A DNA stretch of 64,000 nucleotides from DATFRX01 sp035630615 (GCA_035630615.1 DASQKI010000112.1:1-64000), one strand, 5' to 3'. Counted from the stretch's first letter, positions 8,615 to 17,156 are shown. Notes: generated from the sequence alone by a model not told the origin. A program made the numbers and translations.

Positions 8615-11082
8615 GTCGGCTCAGCCCCGGAGTCGGTCGCGCGGACGGCTTCTTTGACGACAGGTACGGCCGGCGCCGCGACGCTCAACTCGCGGACGCC
8701 GAGCCGAACCAAGGTCGGCACCGCCTGCGGGTCGGCCGCGAGCTCGCCGCAGACCGCCACGGTGACCCGGTCGCCGGCGCCGACACACGTGGCCTCGATG
8801 AGCCGCAGCACGGCGGGATGCATCGGGTCGACGAGTCCCGCCACCCCTTCGTTGCCGCGCTCGGCCGCGAGAGCGTACTGGGTCAGGTCGTTGGTGCCGA
8901 TGCTGAAGAAGTCGACGTCCGGCGCGAAGGTCGCCGCCGTCAACGCGGCGGCCGGCACCTCGATCATGATGCCGACCTGAAGCGCTTCGGGCTCGCCGCG
9001 CCCGACCCGTTCGACGGCGTCGGTCAGCAGCCCCCGAGCCGCCGCGACCTCGTTGGGTGAGGTCACCATCGGAAACATCACGCTGACCGGCGTCCGGTGC
9101 GCGGCCCGAACGATCGCGATCAGCTGTTCGGTCAGCAACTCCGGCCGGGCCAATGCCAGCCGGATGCCGCGCAGCCCGAGGAACGGGTTGGCCTCGACCG
9201 GCATCGGGACGTAGCCGAGCGGCTTGTCGCCCCCGACGTCGAGGGTCCGAATCGTGAGGCGTCGACCGCCCATCGCCTCGGCGAGCGCGAGGTACGCCGA
9301 CTCCTGTTCGTCGACGTCAGGCGCGGTCGTACGCCCGACGAACAGGAACTCGGTGCGCACCAGCCCCGCAAGATCGGCACCCGCATCGGCGGCGGCCCGT
9401 GCCTCGTCGACCGATGCGACGTTGGCGGCCACCGTGATGGCGACCCCGTCGCTGGTGTGGGCCGGCTCATGCGCATGTGCTCGGGCCGTTTCACGCTCTC
9501 GTCGCTGCGCGGCGGACCGATCGGCGAAGCGCTGCCGCGTCTCGGAATCCGGGTCGACGACCAACTCACCGGCGCCGCCGTCCATCGCCAGGGTCGTGCC
9601 GGTCGCGATGTCGAGCGCGGCGGCGCCGGCGGCGACCAGCAGCGGAATGCCTCGGGCTCGGGCCAGGATCGCCGCGTGCGCGGTCGGACTGCTGTGGGCG
9701 AGCACGACTCCGATCGTCCGGTCCGTGTCGAGAGTGGCGGCCTGGGCCGGAGTCAGATCGGCGGCGACCAGGATGCCGTCGCCGACGACCGAGCCGACCG
9801 ACTCGCCGGCGAGGGACCGACTCACCTGGTCGCCGACGGCCCAGATGTCCGCGGCCCGCCCCGCCAGGTAGTCGTCGCCGATGGCCTCGAGGTCGCGGGC
9901 CGCGGCTGCGACGGCGGCCGACCATGCCGATGCGCCGGGCGAACCCGATGCGATGGCGGTCTCGGCCGGGGCCTGCAGGTCGTCGAGCAGGAGCACGTGG
10001 GCGTCGAAGATGCCCGCCTCGGCGACGCCGGCCGAGCGGGTCGTTGCGTCGCGGGTCCGCTGCAGCTCGGCCCGCACGTCCTCGATCGCGGACCGCAGTG
10101 CCGCACGTTCGGCGGCGGGGTCGCCGGCCGGTGCGGGCTCGCCGGGGTCGCCGGCCGGCGCGGGCTCGCCTGCCGGCGCCGCGTCGGTCTCGGGCGCCGG
10201 TCTGTCATCGAGCCGCCACGCCGGTCCGATAGCGACACCGGGCGATGCCGCAAGCGGGCCGGTGTCCACAACTGCCGACGCCGGAGGCGGCGACGCGTCC
10301 ACGTCGTCGAAGTTGCGCGCGGCCAGGTCGCGGACGAACGCCGCCGCCTCCGCCGCCTCGGGGCCGATCGCACGCAGCTCGACCCGGTGCCCGCGCAGTG
10401 CGCCGAGTGCCGTGACACGGGTCAGGCTGCGCGCGGGCGCCGGACCGGTGCCGGTCGTGAGGTTGCGCAGGGTGACGCCGGCGTCGAAGCCGGCGAGCCC
10501 GCTGACGAGCCGGGCGGCCGGCCGGGCATGCAGCCCGTGCGCCGGCGTGACCTCAAACGCTTCGACCGCCTCAGGACCGACCGCCTCAGGCCCGCCCCCC
10601 TCGCGCCGCTCGGCGCCAACGGGGTCGGCGCCAACAGGGCCGCCCAGGGCCTCCTGCTTCGCGGCGAGCGCGTCGACCGCTTCGGCCATGACGTCGGCTC
10701 GACTGGCGCCGCCGGCGGCCGCCACGGTCGCGGCGAGCAGCCCCTCCACGAGCGGCGCGGGCACCAGGCTCACGCGGTCGCGCTGCTCCTCGGGCAGCAA
10801 CTCCAACGCGAGTTCGGCGCTCATGACGGCGCTGCCGATGTCCATCAGCACGACCGCGCCCGCGCCCGTGTCGACCTCTTCGATCGCGGCGCTGATCCGA
10901 GTCGCGTCAGTGCCGAACGTCGTTTCGTCGAGACCGGCCGCCAGCGCCACGCGTACCGCCCGATCCGTGCCGGCGAGCATCTCGGCCGCGAGCTCGTGGG
11001 CGGCCGACGCGAGCGCATGGCTGTGCGACACGACGACCAGCCCCACCGTCGGGATCGCATCTTGAGGGGTTTGGGCTGCCAC
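8611..11082 (-). CDS. dhaM: DhaM: PTS EIIA-HPr-enzyme I fusion for DHA kinase
   Basis: An 823-residue phosphotransfer protein feeding phosphate from PEP to DhaL-ADP. Domains in order: EIIA-Man-like (about 11-145, active His20 in VVVSHSHALA), HPr-like (about 175-258, His185 in HGLHARPAA), and a complete enzyme I (about 275-823) with phospho-His469 in SSPTAHAAILARARG, PEP-binding IEVPAAAL, SIGTNDLTQYALAAERGN and the Cys of AVCGELAADP. Escherichia coli DhaM has only a truncated enzyme I, so this protein may be self-sufficient. The linkers (about 146-175 and 300-325) are low-complexity direct repeats. Start GTG 11082; it lies 12 bases after dhaL in the dhaK-dhaL-dhaM operon. Confidence 0.9.
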   Translation of the reverse strand: MAAQTPQDAIPTVGLVVVSHSHALASAAHELAAEMLAGTDRAVRVALAAGLDETTFGTDATRISAAIEEVDTGAGAVVLMDIGSAVMSAELALELLPEEQRDRVSLVPAPLVEGLLAATVAAAGGASRADVMAEAVDALAAKQEALGGPVGADPVGAERREGGGPEAVGPEAVEAFEVTPAHGLHARPAARLVSGLAGFDAGVTLRNLTTGTGPAPARSLTRVTALGALRGHRVELRAIGPEAAEAAAFVRDLAARNFDDVDASPPPASAVVDTGPLAASPGVAIGPAWRLDDRPAPETDAAPAGEPAPAGDPGEPAPAGDPAAERAALRSAIEDVRAELQRTRDATTRSAGVAEAGIFDAHVLLLDDLQAPAETAIASGSPGASAWSAAVAAAARDLEAIGDDYLAGRAADIWAVGDQVSRSLAGESVGSVVGDGILVAADLTPAQAATLDTDRTIGVVLAHSSPTAHAAILARARGIPLLVAAGAAALDIATGTTLAMDGGAGELVVDPDSETRQRFADRSAAQRRERETARAHAHEPAHTSDGVAITVAANVASVDEARAAADAGADLAGLVRTEFLFVGRTTAPDVDEQESAYLALAEAMGGRRLTIRTLDVGGDKPLGYVPMPVEANPFLGLRGIRLALARPELLTEQLIAIVRAAHRTPVSVMFPMVTSPNEVAAARGLLTDAVERVGRGEPEALQVGIMIEVPAAALTAATFAPDVDFFSIGTNDLTQYALAAERGNEGVAGLVDPMHPAVLRLIEATCVGAGDRVTVAVCGELAADPQAVPTLVRLGVRELSVAAPAVPVVKEAVRATDSGAEPT

Positions 11083-11094
11083 AGCTACCCGAAC

Positions 11095-11760
11095 TCAAGA
11101 TCCGTCGGAGCCGGCCACCGCATCGGCGAGCGTCTCGAGCAGCAGCGTGGACGACGCCGCGCCCGGATCGAGATGTCCGATGCTGCGATCGCCGAGATAG
11201 CTCGCCCGTCCCTTGGTGGCGAGCATCGGGATCGTCGCCTCCCGGCCCGTGCGGGCCGCGTCGGCGGTGGCCTTGAGCGCATCGGCAAGATCGTCGCCGC
11301 CCTCACCGATCGCGGCGTCGAACGCGTCGGCGGCCGGCAGCAGCGCGTCGAGCATCGTCTTCTCGCCGAGCGCGGCCTTGCCGCGAGCCATGACCCCGTC
11401 GCAGCCGGCGCGGAACGCCTGCGCCAGTCCGGGGCCGTCGAGACTCGTCGCGTCACCGGTGGCCGCGGCCAGCCGCAGGAAGAACGTGCCGTACAGCGGG
11501 CCGCTCGCCCCGCCAACCGAGCTGACCAACTTCATGCCGGTGCGCTTGAACAGCGTGGCGAGGTCGGCCGGTTGGTCCCCAGAACCCGATGAACGCAGCT
11601 CCTCGTCGACCGCGCTCATGCCGCGATGCATGTTGATGCCGTGGTCGCCGTCTCCGATCGCGGAGTCGAGCTCGGTGAGCCACTCCTTCTCGGCGGCTAT
11701 TCGCTCGGCGAACCGGCGCAGCCAGGCGGTCGCGGTGGCGACGTCGAAGGACTGGCTCAC
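11095..11760 (-). CDS. dhaL: Dihydroxyacetone kinase ADP-binding subunit DhaL
   Basis: A 221-residue DhaL subunit, which holds the ADP/ATP cofactor re-phosphorylated by DhaM and passes phosphate to dihydroxyacetone bound on DhaK. The Mg-nucleotide motif is LDSAIGDGDHGINMHRG with three Asp; SSVGGASGPLYGTFFLR, GCDGVMARGKAALGEKTMLDAL and KGRASYLGDRSIGHLDPGA are family signatures. The start is GTG at 11760, sharing one base with the dhaK stop (TAGTG); a longer reading would overlap dhaK and is not needed. A complete DhaKLM set implies PEP-dependent use of dihydroxyacetone or glycerol. Confidence 0.92.
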   Translation of the reverse strand: MSQSFDVATATAWLRRFAERIAAEKEWLTELDSAIGDGDHGINMHRGMSAVDEELRSSGSGDQPADLATLFKRTGMKLVSSVGGASGPLYGTFFLRLAAATGDATSLDGPGLAQAFRAGCDGVMARGKAALGEKTMLDALLPAADAFDAAIGEGGDDLADALKATADAARTGREATIPMLATKGRASYLGDRSIGHLDPGAASSTLLLETLADAVAGSDGS

Positions 11761-12761
11761 TAGGCCCCCCACCGCAGCCCTGGGGTCGATACGGGGGCGT
11801 CCCACAGGCGCAGCAGGTCGTCGTCAACCTTGAGCAGGGTGACCGAGCAGCCGGCCATGTCGAGGCTGGTGATGTAGGGCCCGACCAGCGAGCGCGCGAT
11901 CGGCACGCCGGCCCGATCGAGCAGCGACGCGATCTCGGCGTACATGATGTAGAGCTCGAGTAGCGGCGTCGCCCCCATCCCGTTGACGAAGCAGATGACG
12001 CCGTCGCCCCCGGTGAAGTCGTAGTCTTCGAGGACCGGTTCGACGAGCATCCTGGCGACGTCGCGGGCCGGTGCGAGCTGGACCCGCTCGCGGCCGGGCT
12101 CGCCGTGGATCCCGATCCCGATCTCCATCTGGTCGTCCGGCAGGTCGAACGTCGGTTTGCCGGCCGCTGGCACCGTGCACGACGTCAGGGCCATGCCCAT
12201 GCTGCGGCCCTGGTCGTTGACCTTCTTGATCACGTCGACGACCGCGGCGAGGTCGCGCCCCTCTTCGGCGGCGGCACCGGCGATCTTTTCGACCAGCACG
12301 GTCACGCCGACGCCGCGACGGCCGGCTGTGTAGAGGCTGTCGCGCACGGCCACGTCGTCGTCGATCACGACCGACGCGACCTCGACACCGGCCTCGGCCT
12401 GGGCCATCTCGGCGGCCATCTCGAAGTTCATGATGTCGCCGGTGTAGTTCTTGACGATGTGGACGACGCCGGCGCCGCCGTTGACGGCCGTGGTGGCGGC
12501 GAGCATCTGGTCGGGCACCGGTGACGTGAACACCTCGCCGGCACAGGCCGCATCGAGCATGCCGGGGCCGACGAAGCCGCCGTGCAGCGGCTCATGGCCC
12601 GACCCGCCGCCGGAGACCAGACCCACCTTGCCCTGAACCGGAGCATCGCCCCGGATCACGAGTCGGTGCTCCCGGTCGATCCTCAACTCGGGATGGGCCA
12701 AGGCGACTCCAGCAAGGGCGTCTCGTACGACGGCCTCCGGGTCGTTGATCAGCTTCTTCAT
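11760..12761 (-). CDS. dhaK: Dihydroxyacetone kinase substrate-binding subunit DhaK
   Basis: A 333-residue DhaK. The substrate-binding motifs are VGLVSGGGSGHEPLHGGFVG and VKNYTGDIMNFEMAAE, and the hemiaminal-forming His is His219 in GIGIHGEPG. Length and motif order match PTS-dependent DhaK. It is first in the operon dhaK-dhaL-dhaM and begins ATG AAG AAG CTG; the gene lies 49 bases after the end of menD on the same strand, with no obvious terminator between. No DhaR- or DhaS-like regulator is adjacent. Confidence 0.93.
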   Translation of the reverse strand: MKKLINDPEAVVRDALAGVALAHPELRIDREHRLVIRGDAPVQGKVGLVSGGGSGHEPLHGGFVGPGMLDAACAGEVFTSPVPDQMLAATTAVNGGAGVVHIVKNYTGDIMNFEMAAEMAQAEAGVEVASVVIDDDVAVRDSLYTAGRRGVGVTVLVEKIAGAAAEEGRDLAAVVDVIKKVNDQGRSMGMALTSCTVPAAGKPTFDLPDDQMEIGIGIHGEPGRERVQLAPARDVARMLVEPVLEDYDFTGGDGVICFVNGMGATPLLELYIMYAEIASLLDRAGVPIARSLVGPYITSLDMAGCSVTLLKVDDDLLRLWDAPVSTPGLRWGA

Positions 12762-12810
12762 CGTGCGACCTCCGGGTCGTCGAGGGCTGGCGATCCAGAC
12801 CGTACGCGCG

Positions 12811-14505
12811 CTACCTCGCCCGCGCTAGGGCCGATTCGACCGCGACCCGAAGTCGATGGTCGAGATTGCGTCGGTTGGCCCGATCCAGGGTGACGGCGAC
12901 GACCTCGATCCCCTCCGGTGTACGGGCCAGCGCCGCGCGCAGGGCATCGGCGTCGGCCACGCGTACGCACGGCACCTGATGCGCGGCACAGAGGGCCGCA
13001 ATGTCGGTCCGCGTCGGGGTGCCGAACAACCGCTCGAAGCCGGTCGCGTACGCCGGGTCGCCGGACTCGATCACGGAGAAGATGCTGCCGCCGCCGTCGT
13101 CGGCCACCACGATCGTGAGGTCTGGTCGCGGCTCGTCCGGGCCGAGCACGAGCCCGTTGGCGTCGTGCAAGAAAGTCAAGTCACCGACGTATGCGAGGGC
13201 GCGACTCGACCGGCGGGCGACGGCGGCTCCGATCGCGGTCGACAGCGTGCCGTCGATGCCGGCGAGGCCGCGATTGGCGACGACTCGGCGTCGCTCGCCG
13301 ACCGGATGCGCCACAGCCATCAGGTCGAGGTCGCGGATCGGATGCGACGAGCCGACGACCAGGAGCCCCTCCCGCGGCACCGACTCCGACACGACGCGCG
13401 CGGTCTCGTAGGGCGTCAGCACCGGCTCCGACGCGAGCTCCTTGGCGATCGCTTCGGCGGCGACGGCGTCGGCGACCCGCCAGGCGGCGAGCCAGTCGTC
13501 GGCCTCCCCCTCGCCGGTGTCAGCCGCGGACCCGCCGACGGTCGCGGCCTGCACCACCCGAGCAGCGCGGTGACCCGGATCGTTCCAGCGGCCGCTCGGA
13601 TCGACGACGATCAGCTCGACGTCGTCGCGCCCGAGCAGCCGGGTCACGGGACGCGAGAGGGTCGAGTGGCCAAAGGCGACGACCCGCTCGATCCGCCCGC
13701 CGAGCTCGGGATGGTCAAGCAGCAGGCGGTAGGCGCCGATCGGGTGGGTTCCCGTCCGCGCGCCGGACGACGGCTCGGCGAGCAACGGCCAGCCGGCTCG
13801 TTCGGCGAGCATCCGGGCCGGCGGGCCGGCGTCGTCGCCCGCGACCACGACGGTCCGAGGGCCGACCGGCAGCTCGACCGGCCCCGACGCCGGCAACCGG
13901 TCGACGTCGGTCCAAGGTCGTCCGTCGGTGCGACCCACCGGCCAGGCGTCGTCGCCCGGGTCCGGCATCAGTGGCTCGACGAACTGACAGTTGATCTGTA
14001 CCGGCCCCGGCGTTCGGGTGCGAGCGCCGGTTGCGGCGGCGACCGCGCGGGCCGCCAGCGTACGGATGCCGGGCCCGTCGGTCGGCGAAGCGGGGAGGTC
14101 GGCGAAGAGCCGTACCGCTCGGCCGAACAGGTGCACCTGGGTGGTGGTCTGGTTGGCCCCCGTCCCGCGCAAGGTCGCCGGGCGATCGGCGGAGAGCACG
14201 AGCAGCGGCACACCGGCGTGGTCGGCTTCGAGGACCGCCGGATGCAGGTTGGCGACGGCTGTGCCCGATGTCGTCACGACCGGCACCGGACGCCGACGCG
14301 CCTTGGCCAGACCCAGCGCGGTGAACCCGGCACTGCGCTCGTCGACCCGCACGTGCAGCCGAAGCCGGTCGCCCGCGGCCGCGGCGTGCAGGGCCATGGC
14401 GAGTGGGGCCGACCGCGAGCCGGGGGCGACGACGGCGTCGCGGACGCCGAGCCGGATCAGCTCGTCGACCAGAGTCCGAGCGACCAGCGTCGAAGCGTTC
14501 GTCAT
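12811..14505 (-). CDS. menD: SEPHCHC synthase MenD
   Basis: A 564-residue thiamine-diphosphate enzyme joining 2-oxoglutarate and isochorismate in menaquinone synthesis. Features: VRDAVVAPGSRSAPLAMAL at the N-terminus, RLHVRVDERSAGFTALGLAK with the ThDP-activating Glu, TTSGTAVANLHPAVLEA, and the C-terminal ThDP-binding DDGGGSIFSVIESGD. The start ATG at 14505 overlaps the stop of the upstream alpha/beta hydrolase (ATGA), so the two are co-translated. The order menC - hydrolase - menD is the same as Rv0553-Rv0555 in M. tuberculosis. Confidence 0.93.
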   Translation of the reverse strand: MTNASTLVARTLVDELIRLGVRDAVVAPGSRSAPLAMALHAAAAGDRLRLHVRVDERSAGFTALGLAKARRRPVPVVTTSGTAVANLHPAVLEADHAGVPLLVLSADRPATLRGTGANQTTTQVHLFGRAVRLFADLPASPTDGPGIRTLAARAVAAATGARTRTPGPVQINCQFVEPLMPDPGDDAWPVGRTDGRPWTDVDRLPASGPVELPVGPRTVVVAGDDAGPPARMLAERAGWPLLAEPSSGARTGTHPIGAYRLLLDHPELGGRIERVVAFGHSTLSRPVTRLLGRDDVELIVVDPSGRWNDPGHRAARVVQAATVGGSAADTGEGEADDWLAAWRVADAVAAEAIAKELASEPVLTPYETARVVSESVPREGLLVVGSSHPIRDLDLMAVAHPVGERRRVVANRGLAGIDGTLSTAIGAAVARRSSRALAYVGDLTFLHDANGLVLGPDEPRPDLTIVVADDGGGSIFSVIESGDPAYATGFERLFGTPTRTDIAALCAAHQVPCVRVADADALRAALARTPEGIEVVAVTLDRANRRNLDHRLRVAVESALARAR

Positions 14506-15353
14506 CGGCCGGCGGACTCCAGGAACGCGTCGGTGGTCGCGACGAAGGAGTCGGGGTCGTCGAGCCAGGGGTAGTGCCCGCTCGCCGGTTGGACGACGAG
14601 CTCGGCGGTCCTGAACAGATCGGCGTACTCCGCGGCGGCGGTCGGGATGGTATTGACGTCGTACTCACCGGCCAGCAGCAGGACCGGTGATTCGAAGCTC
14701 GTGAGCGCGGCCCGGGTCGCCGCCGGGTCATACGCGCCCTCAGCGTTGTACGCTCGGGCGGCCTCGTCGTTGCGCTGCTCGTCTAAGGCGGCGTCGTGCG
14801 CCTGCGCGGCCGCGTCCCACCGGCCGTAGAAGAACGGTGAGATCGCCGCCCAGTCTTCGTCGCGGTCCGACCCGCCGGTCACGGCCTCGAGCGCCGCGTA
14901 CGCCGTCGGGAACCAGGGCTCGCCCTCGCGGGCCCGTACGATCTCGCGCCGGGAGGCTCCGTCGACGTCGATCCCGACGGCACCGAGGCCAGGCGCCACC
15001 AGGACCAGTCGGCGGACGCGATCGGGATGGCTGGTCGCGTACAACACCGCGAGATTGCCGCCCGCGGAGTGGCCGAGCAGGTCGATCCGCTCGAGGCCGA
15101 GATGCTCGCGCAGCGCCTCGACGTCGTCGACGAGCCGGTCGCATCGGCAGTCCGCCAGGTCGTCCGGGGTCACAGACCCGCCGGTCCCGCGCAGCTCCAG
15201 CACGACCAGCTGGCGACGCACGGCCAGCCCGCCAAGGTCGCCGAGATAGTCGGCGTCGCGCATCGGGCCGCCGGGAAGACAAACAACCGGCGCGCCCTCG
15301 CCGAATACGCGATAGCTGAGCTCGGACCCGTCAGCAGCGGAGAAGGTGGCCAC
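14502..15353 (-). CDS. Alpha/beta hydrolase in men operon (BpoC-like)
   Basis: A 283-residue alpha/beta hydrolase. The oxyanion segment is VVCLPGGPMRDADYLGDLGG, the nucleophile Ser96 lies in LLGHSAGGN, an acid is likely in LLLAGEYDVNT, and His in PASGHYPWLDDPD near the C-terminus. The body resembles proline iminopeptidases. The neighbour order matches bpoC (Rv0554) between menC and menD. A role as the missing SHCHC synthase (MenH) is possible from position, but typical MenH signatures are not obvious and broader esterase or peptidase activity is equally consistent. GTG start at 15353; the upstream 90 bases hold two palindromes. Confidence 0.82.
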   Translation of the reverse strand: MATFSAADGSELSYRVFGEGAPVVCLPGGPMRDADYLGDLGGLAVRRQLVVLELRGTGGSVTPDDLADCRCDRLVDDVEALREHLGLERIDLLGHSAGGNLAVLYATSHPDRVRRLVLVAPGLGAVGIDVDGASRREIVRAREGEPWFPTAYAALEAVTGGSDRDEDWAAISPFFYGRWDAAAQAHDAALDEQRNDEAARAYNAEGAYDPAATRAALTSFESPVLLLAGEYDVNTIPTAAAEYADLFRTAELVVQPASGHYPWLDDPDSFVATTDAFLESAGR

Positions 15354-15385
15354 GACCTTGGAGTCTGACAGCGGCCGAGCGGCCG

Positions 15386-15444
15386 GACAACGTCGCGCGC
15401 ATCAGATCTGATGCACGCGCAACAGATCTGATGCGCAGGTTGTC
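15386..15444. repeat. Tandem palindromes between menC and hydrolase
   Basis: GACAAC (15386-15391) and GTTGTC (15439-15444) bound a 59-bp quasi-palindrome. Inside are a perfect 16-base palindrome GCATCAGATCTGATGC (15399-15414) and a second near-copy at 15417-15436 with one mismatched pair. Both centre on CAGATCTG. It starts 33 bases upstream of the hydrolase GTG, so it may be a double operator, or a hairpin between menC and the hydrolase-menD pair. The GTTGTC/GACAAC border recurs in other gaps of this window. Confidence 0.75.
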
Positions 15445-15447
15445 GAG

Positions 15448-16395
15448 TCAGCCGGCCAAGCGCTCGACCCTCGTGAGTCGCTGCCGCCAGCGTTCGGCGT
15501 CGGCCGGTTCGGGGCGGCAGGCGGCCAGCGCACCCTCGTCGGCGTCGGGCCGCACCACCGGCAACGCGCCGTCGACCGGCCGGAGCGGATCCGCCACCAC
15601 GTCGGCTTCGAGCAGGGCGCCGGTGGCGAGACCGCAGGCGTACGGCAGGTCCGGCAACGCCGCCGCTAGGGCCACCCCCGCCGCCAGTCCGATCGAGGTC
15701 TCCAGCGCGCTCGACACGACCACGGGCAACCCGATCTGCTCGGCGATCCGCAGGCAGGCCACGACGCCGCCGAGCGGTTGGACCTTGAGCACCACGATGT
15801 CGGCGGCGTCGAGTTCGCGGACCCGCATCGGGTCGTCGGCCCGGCGGATCGACTCGTCGGCCGCGATCGGCGTGGTGACGCGCCGGCGTACCGCGGCGAG
15901 CTCCTCGACCGAGGCACACGGCTGCTCGACGTACTCCAACCCGCCGGCGGTCCGGTCCAGCGCCTCGATCGCGGTGATCGCCTGGCTCACCGACCAAGCG
16001 CCGTTGGCGTCGACCCGGATCCGGCCGGCCGCTCCGAGCGCCTGGCGGACCGCCTCGATCCGGGCGAGGTCGTCGGCGAGGCTCTGACCGGCCTCGGCAA
16101 CCTTCACCTTCGCGGTCCGGCAGCCGGAGCTGCGGCGCACGATCGCCGCCACCGCCTCTGGTCCGACGGCGGGAATCGTGCAGTTGACGGGGATCCGATC
16201 GCGCAGCGGCGCCGGCCAGCCGTCGTGAGCCGCCTCGCGGGCCGCCGTCAGCCACGGCACGCACGTCGGGTCGTCGTAGTCCCAGAACGGGCTCCACTCG
16301 GCCCATCCGACCGACCCGCGGGCGAGCATGCCTTCACGTACGGTGATGCCGCGAAACCGGGTCCGCATCCCGATCGCGTACGCCGTCCACTCCAC
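15448..16395 (-). CDS. menC: o-Succinylbenzoate synthase MenC
   Basis: A 315-residue enolase-superfamily enzyme that dehydrates SHCHC to o-succinylbenzoate. The catalytic set is visible: Lys96/Lys98 in TAKVKVAE, metal ligands Asp129 (RVDANGAW), Glu157 (YVEQP) and Asp180 (AADES), and Lys204 in LKVQPLGG. Start is GTG at 16395; a TAGGGT box on this strand ends six bases before it, so the mRNA may be leaderless. It follows the small kinase gene across a 14-bp-arm hairpin. Confidence 0.9.
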   Translation of the reverse strand: MEWTAYAIGMRTRFRGITVREGMLARGSVGWAEWSPFWDYDDPTCVPWLTAAREAAHDGWPAPLRDRIPVNCTIPAVGPEAVAAIVRRSSGCRTAKVKVAEAGQSLADDLARIEAVRQALGAAGRIRVDANGAWSVSQAITAIEALDRTAGGLEYVEQPCASVEELAAVRRRVTTPIAADESIRRADDPMRVRELDAADIVVLKVQPLGGVVACLRIAEQIGLPVVVSSALETSIGLAAGVALAAALPDLPYACGLATGALLEADVVADPLRPVDGALPVVRPDADEGALAACRPEPADAERWRQRLTRVERLAG

Positions 16396-16401
16396 AAACC
16401 G

Positions 16402-16407
16402 ACCCTA
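16402..16407 (-). promoter_or_regulatory. Candidate -10 box of menC (leaderless)
   Basis: On the minus strand TAGGGT lies with six bases (CGGTTT) before the menC GTG. This TANNNT-6-start geometry is that of leaderless actinobacterial transcripts, in which transcription starts at the first base of the start codon. No convincing -35 is present; the region upstream is filled by the hairpin at 16415-16460. Confidence 0.5.
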
Positions 16408-16414
16408 TGGCGAA

Positions 16415-16460
16415 GTTGTCAGGCATATGTCGAGTCCCAGGACGAAATATGCCTGACAAC
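16415..16460. repeat. Perfect 14-bp-arm hairpin between kinase and menC
   Basis: Arms GTTGTCAGGCATAT (16415-16428) and ATATGCCTGACAAC (16447-16460) are exact reverse complements around an 18-base loop, 46 bases in total. The hairpin begins directly after the kinase stop codon (16461-16463) and ends seven bases before the menC -10 box. It can act as a terminator or processing site; its GTTGTCAG...CTGACA(A)C border is shared with 38153-38197. Confidence 0.85.
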
Positions 16461-17156
16461 TCACGTGGGGATGGCGGGGAACGTTGCGCAGAGCGCGCGC
16501 ACGCGGTCGGCCTCCGCTGCCGAGACGCTCGGATCGGCGCAGCGCCACGCGGACACCTCCGGAAGCACCGTGGCCACGGCCGAGACATCGACGAGGGCGA
16601 GCAGCGACTTCGACAGCGCGCGCCGGAGGTGAACGAACTCTTTCTCCTCGACGTGCCCGGCCTCGGCGGCGGCCACACTGGAGTGCAGGATCCAGGTCAT
16701 GGCGAGGTCTGCCTCGGGCGGGCCGGCTCGGGCCATCGCCCAGTCGATCAGCACCGGACCGTCGTCGCCGCTGATGACGTTCAGCACGTGCAGGTCGAGA
16801 TGGAGCAGCCGGTCTCCGTCGAGCGTGCGGCGCGGCAGATCCGGAGGAGCCGGCACCGCGTGAACCGCGTCGTGGAGGTCGACCAGTGTTCGCATCGCCG
16901 CGTCCATGGACACCGCGCCGACCAGAAGCTCCTCGCCGAGCGTCCGGCCGTCGACCCGGTCCATCACGATCTCCCCGGCGGCGGTCACGTCGTGGACCGC
17001 TGGGACCGGGACTCCTGCCGCGTGTGCGTGCGCCATGACGGCCGCTTCGGCGGCGAGGCTCCGACCGTCCATCGCTCGGCGCAGCACGCGCCCGCCGCCC
17101 AGGTCGAAGATCTCGGCGTCTCGCCCACGCCCGAGCAGGCGTCCCACGTCGGTCAT
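16461..17156 (-). CDS. APH/fructosamine-kinase-like phosphotransferase
   Basis: A 231-residue protein with a small kinase fold. N-terminal GRGRDAEIFDLGGGRVLRR corresponds to the Gly-rich nucleotide loop, the catalytic loop is LLHLDLHVLNVI (aminoglycoside phosphotransferase type HxDxxxxN) and VLIDWAMARAG carries the metal-binding Asp. Substrate unknown. The ATG at 17156 overlaps the menE stop (ATGA), so it is co-translated with menE; placing a small-molecule kinase inside a menaquinone operon is curious. The reading frame continues upstream, but that extension would lie wholly over menE. Confidence 0.75.
   Translation of the reverse strand: MTDVGRLLGRGRDAEIFDLGGGRVLRRAMDGRSLAAEAAVMAHAHAAGVPVPAVHDVTAAGEIVMDRVDGRTLGEELLVGAVSMDAAMRTLVDLHDAVHAVPAPPDLPRRTLDGDRLLHLDLHVLNVISGDDGPVLIDWAMARAGPPEADLAMTWILHSSVAAAEAGHVEEKEFVHLRRALSKSLLALVDVSAVATVLPEVSAWRCADPSVSAAEADRVRALCATFPAIPT

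Noticed and set aside
10120..10200. Direct repeats in dhaM as a mobile or CRISPR-like array
   Set aside because: They are short in-frame Pro/Ala/Gly linker repeats with no spacer structure.
9097..11592. An 831-codon open frame on the plus strand opposite dhaM/dhaL
   Set aside because: Arg/Gly-rich shadow with no family motif; the minus strand has complete DhaM and DhaL with all catalytic residues.
14502..15353. Naming the hydrolase menH
   Set aside because: Location suggests it but sequence is closer to proline iminopeptidase/BpoC; left unnamed.
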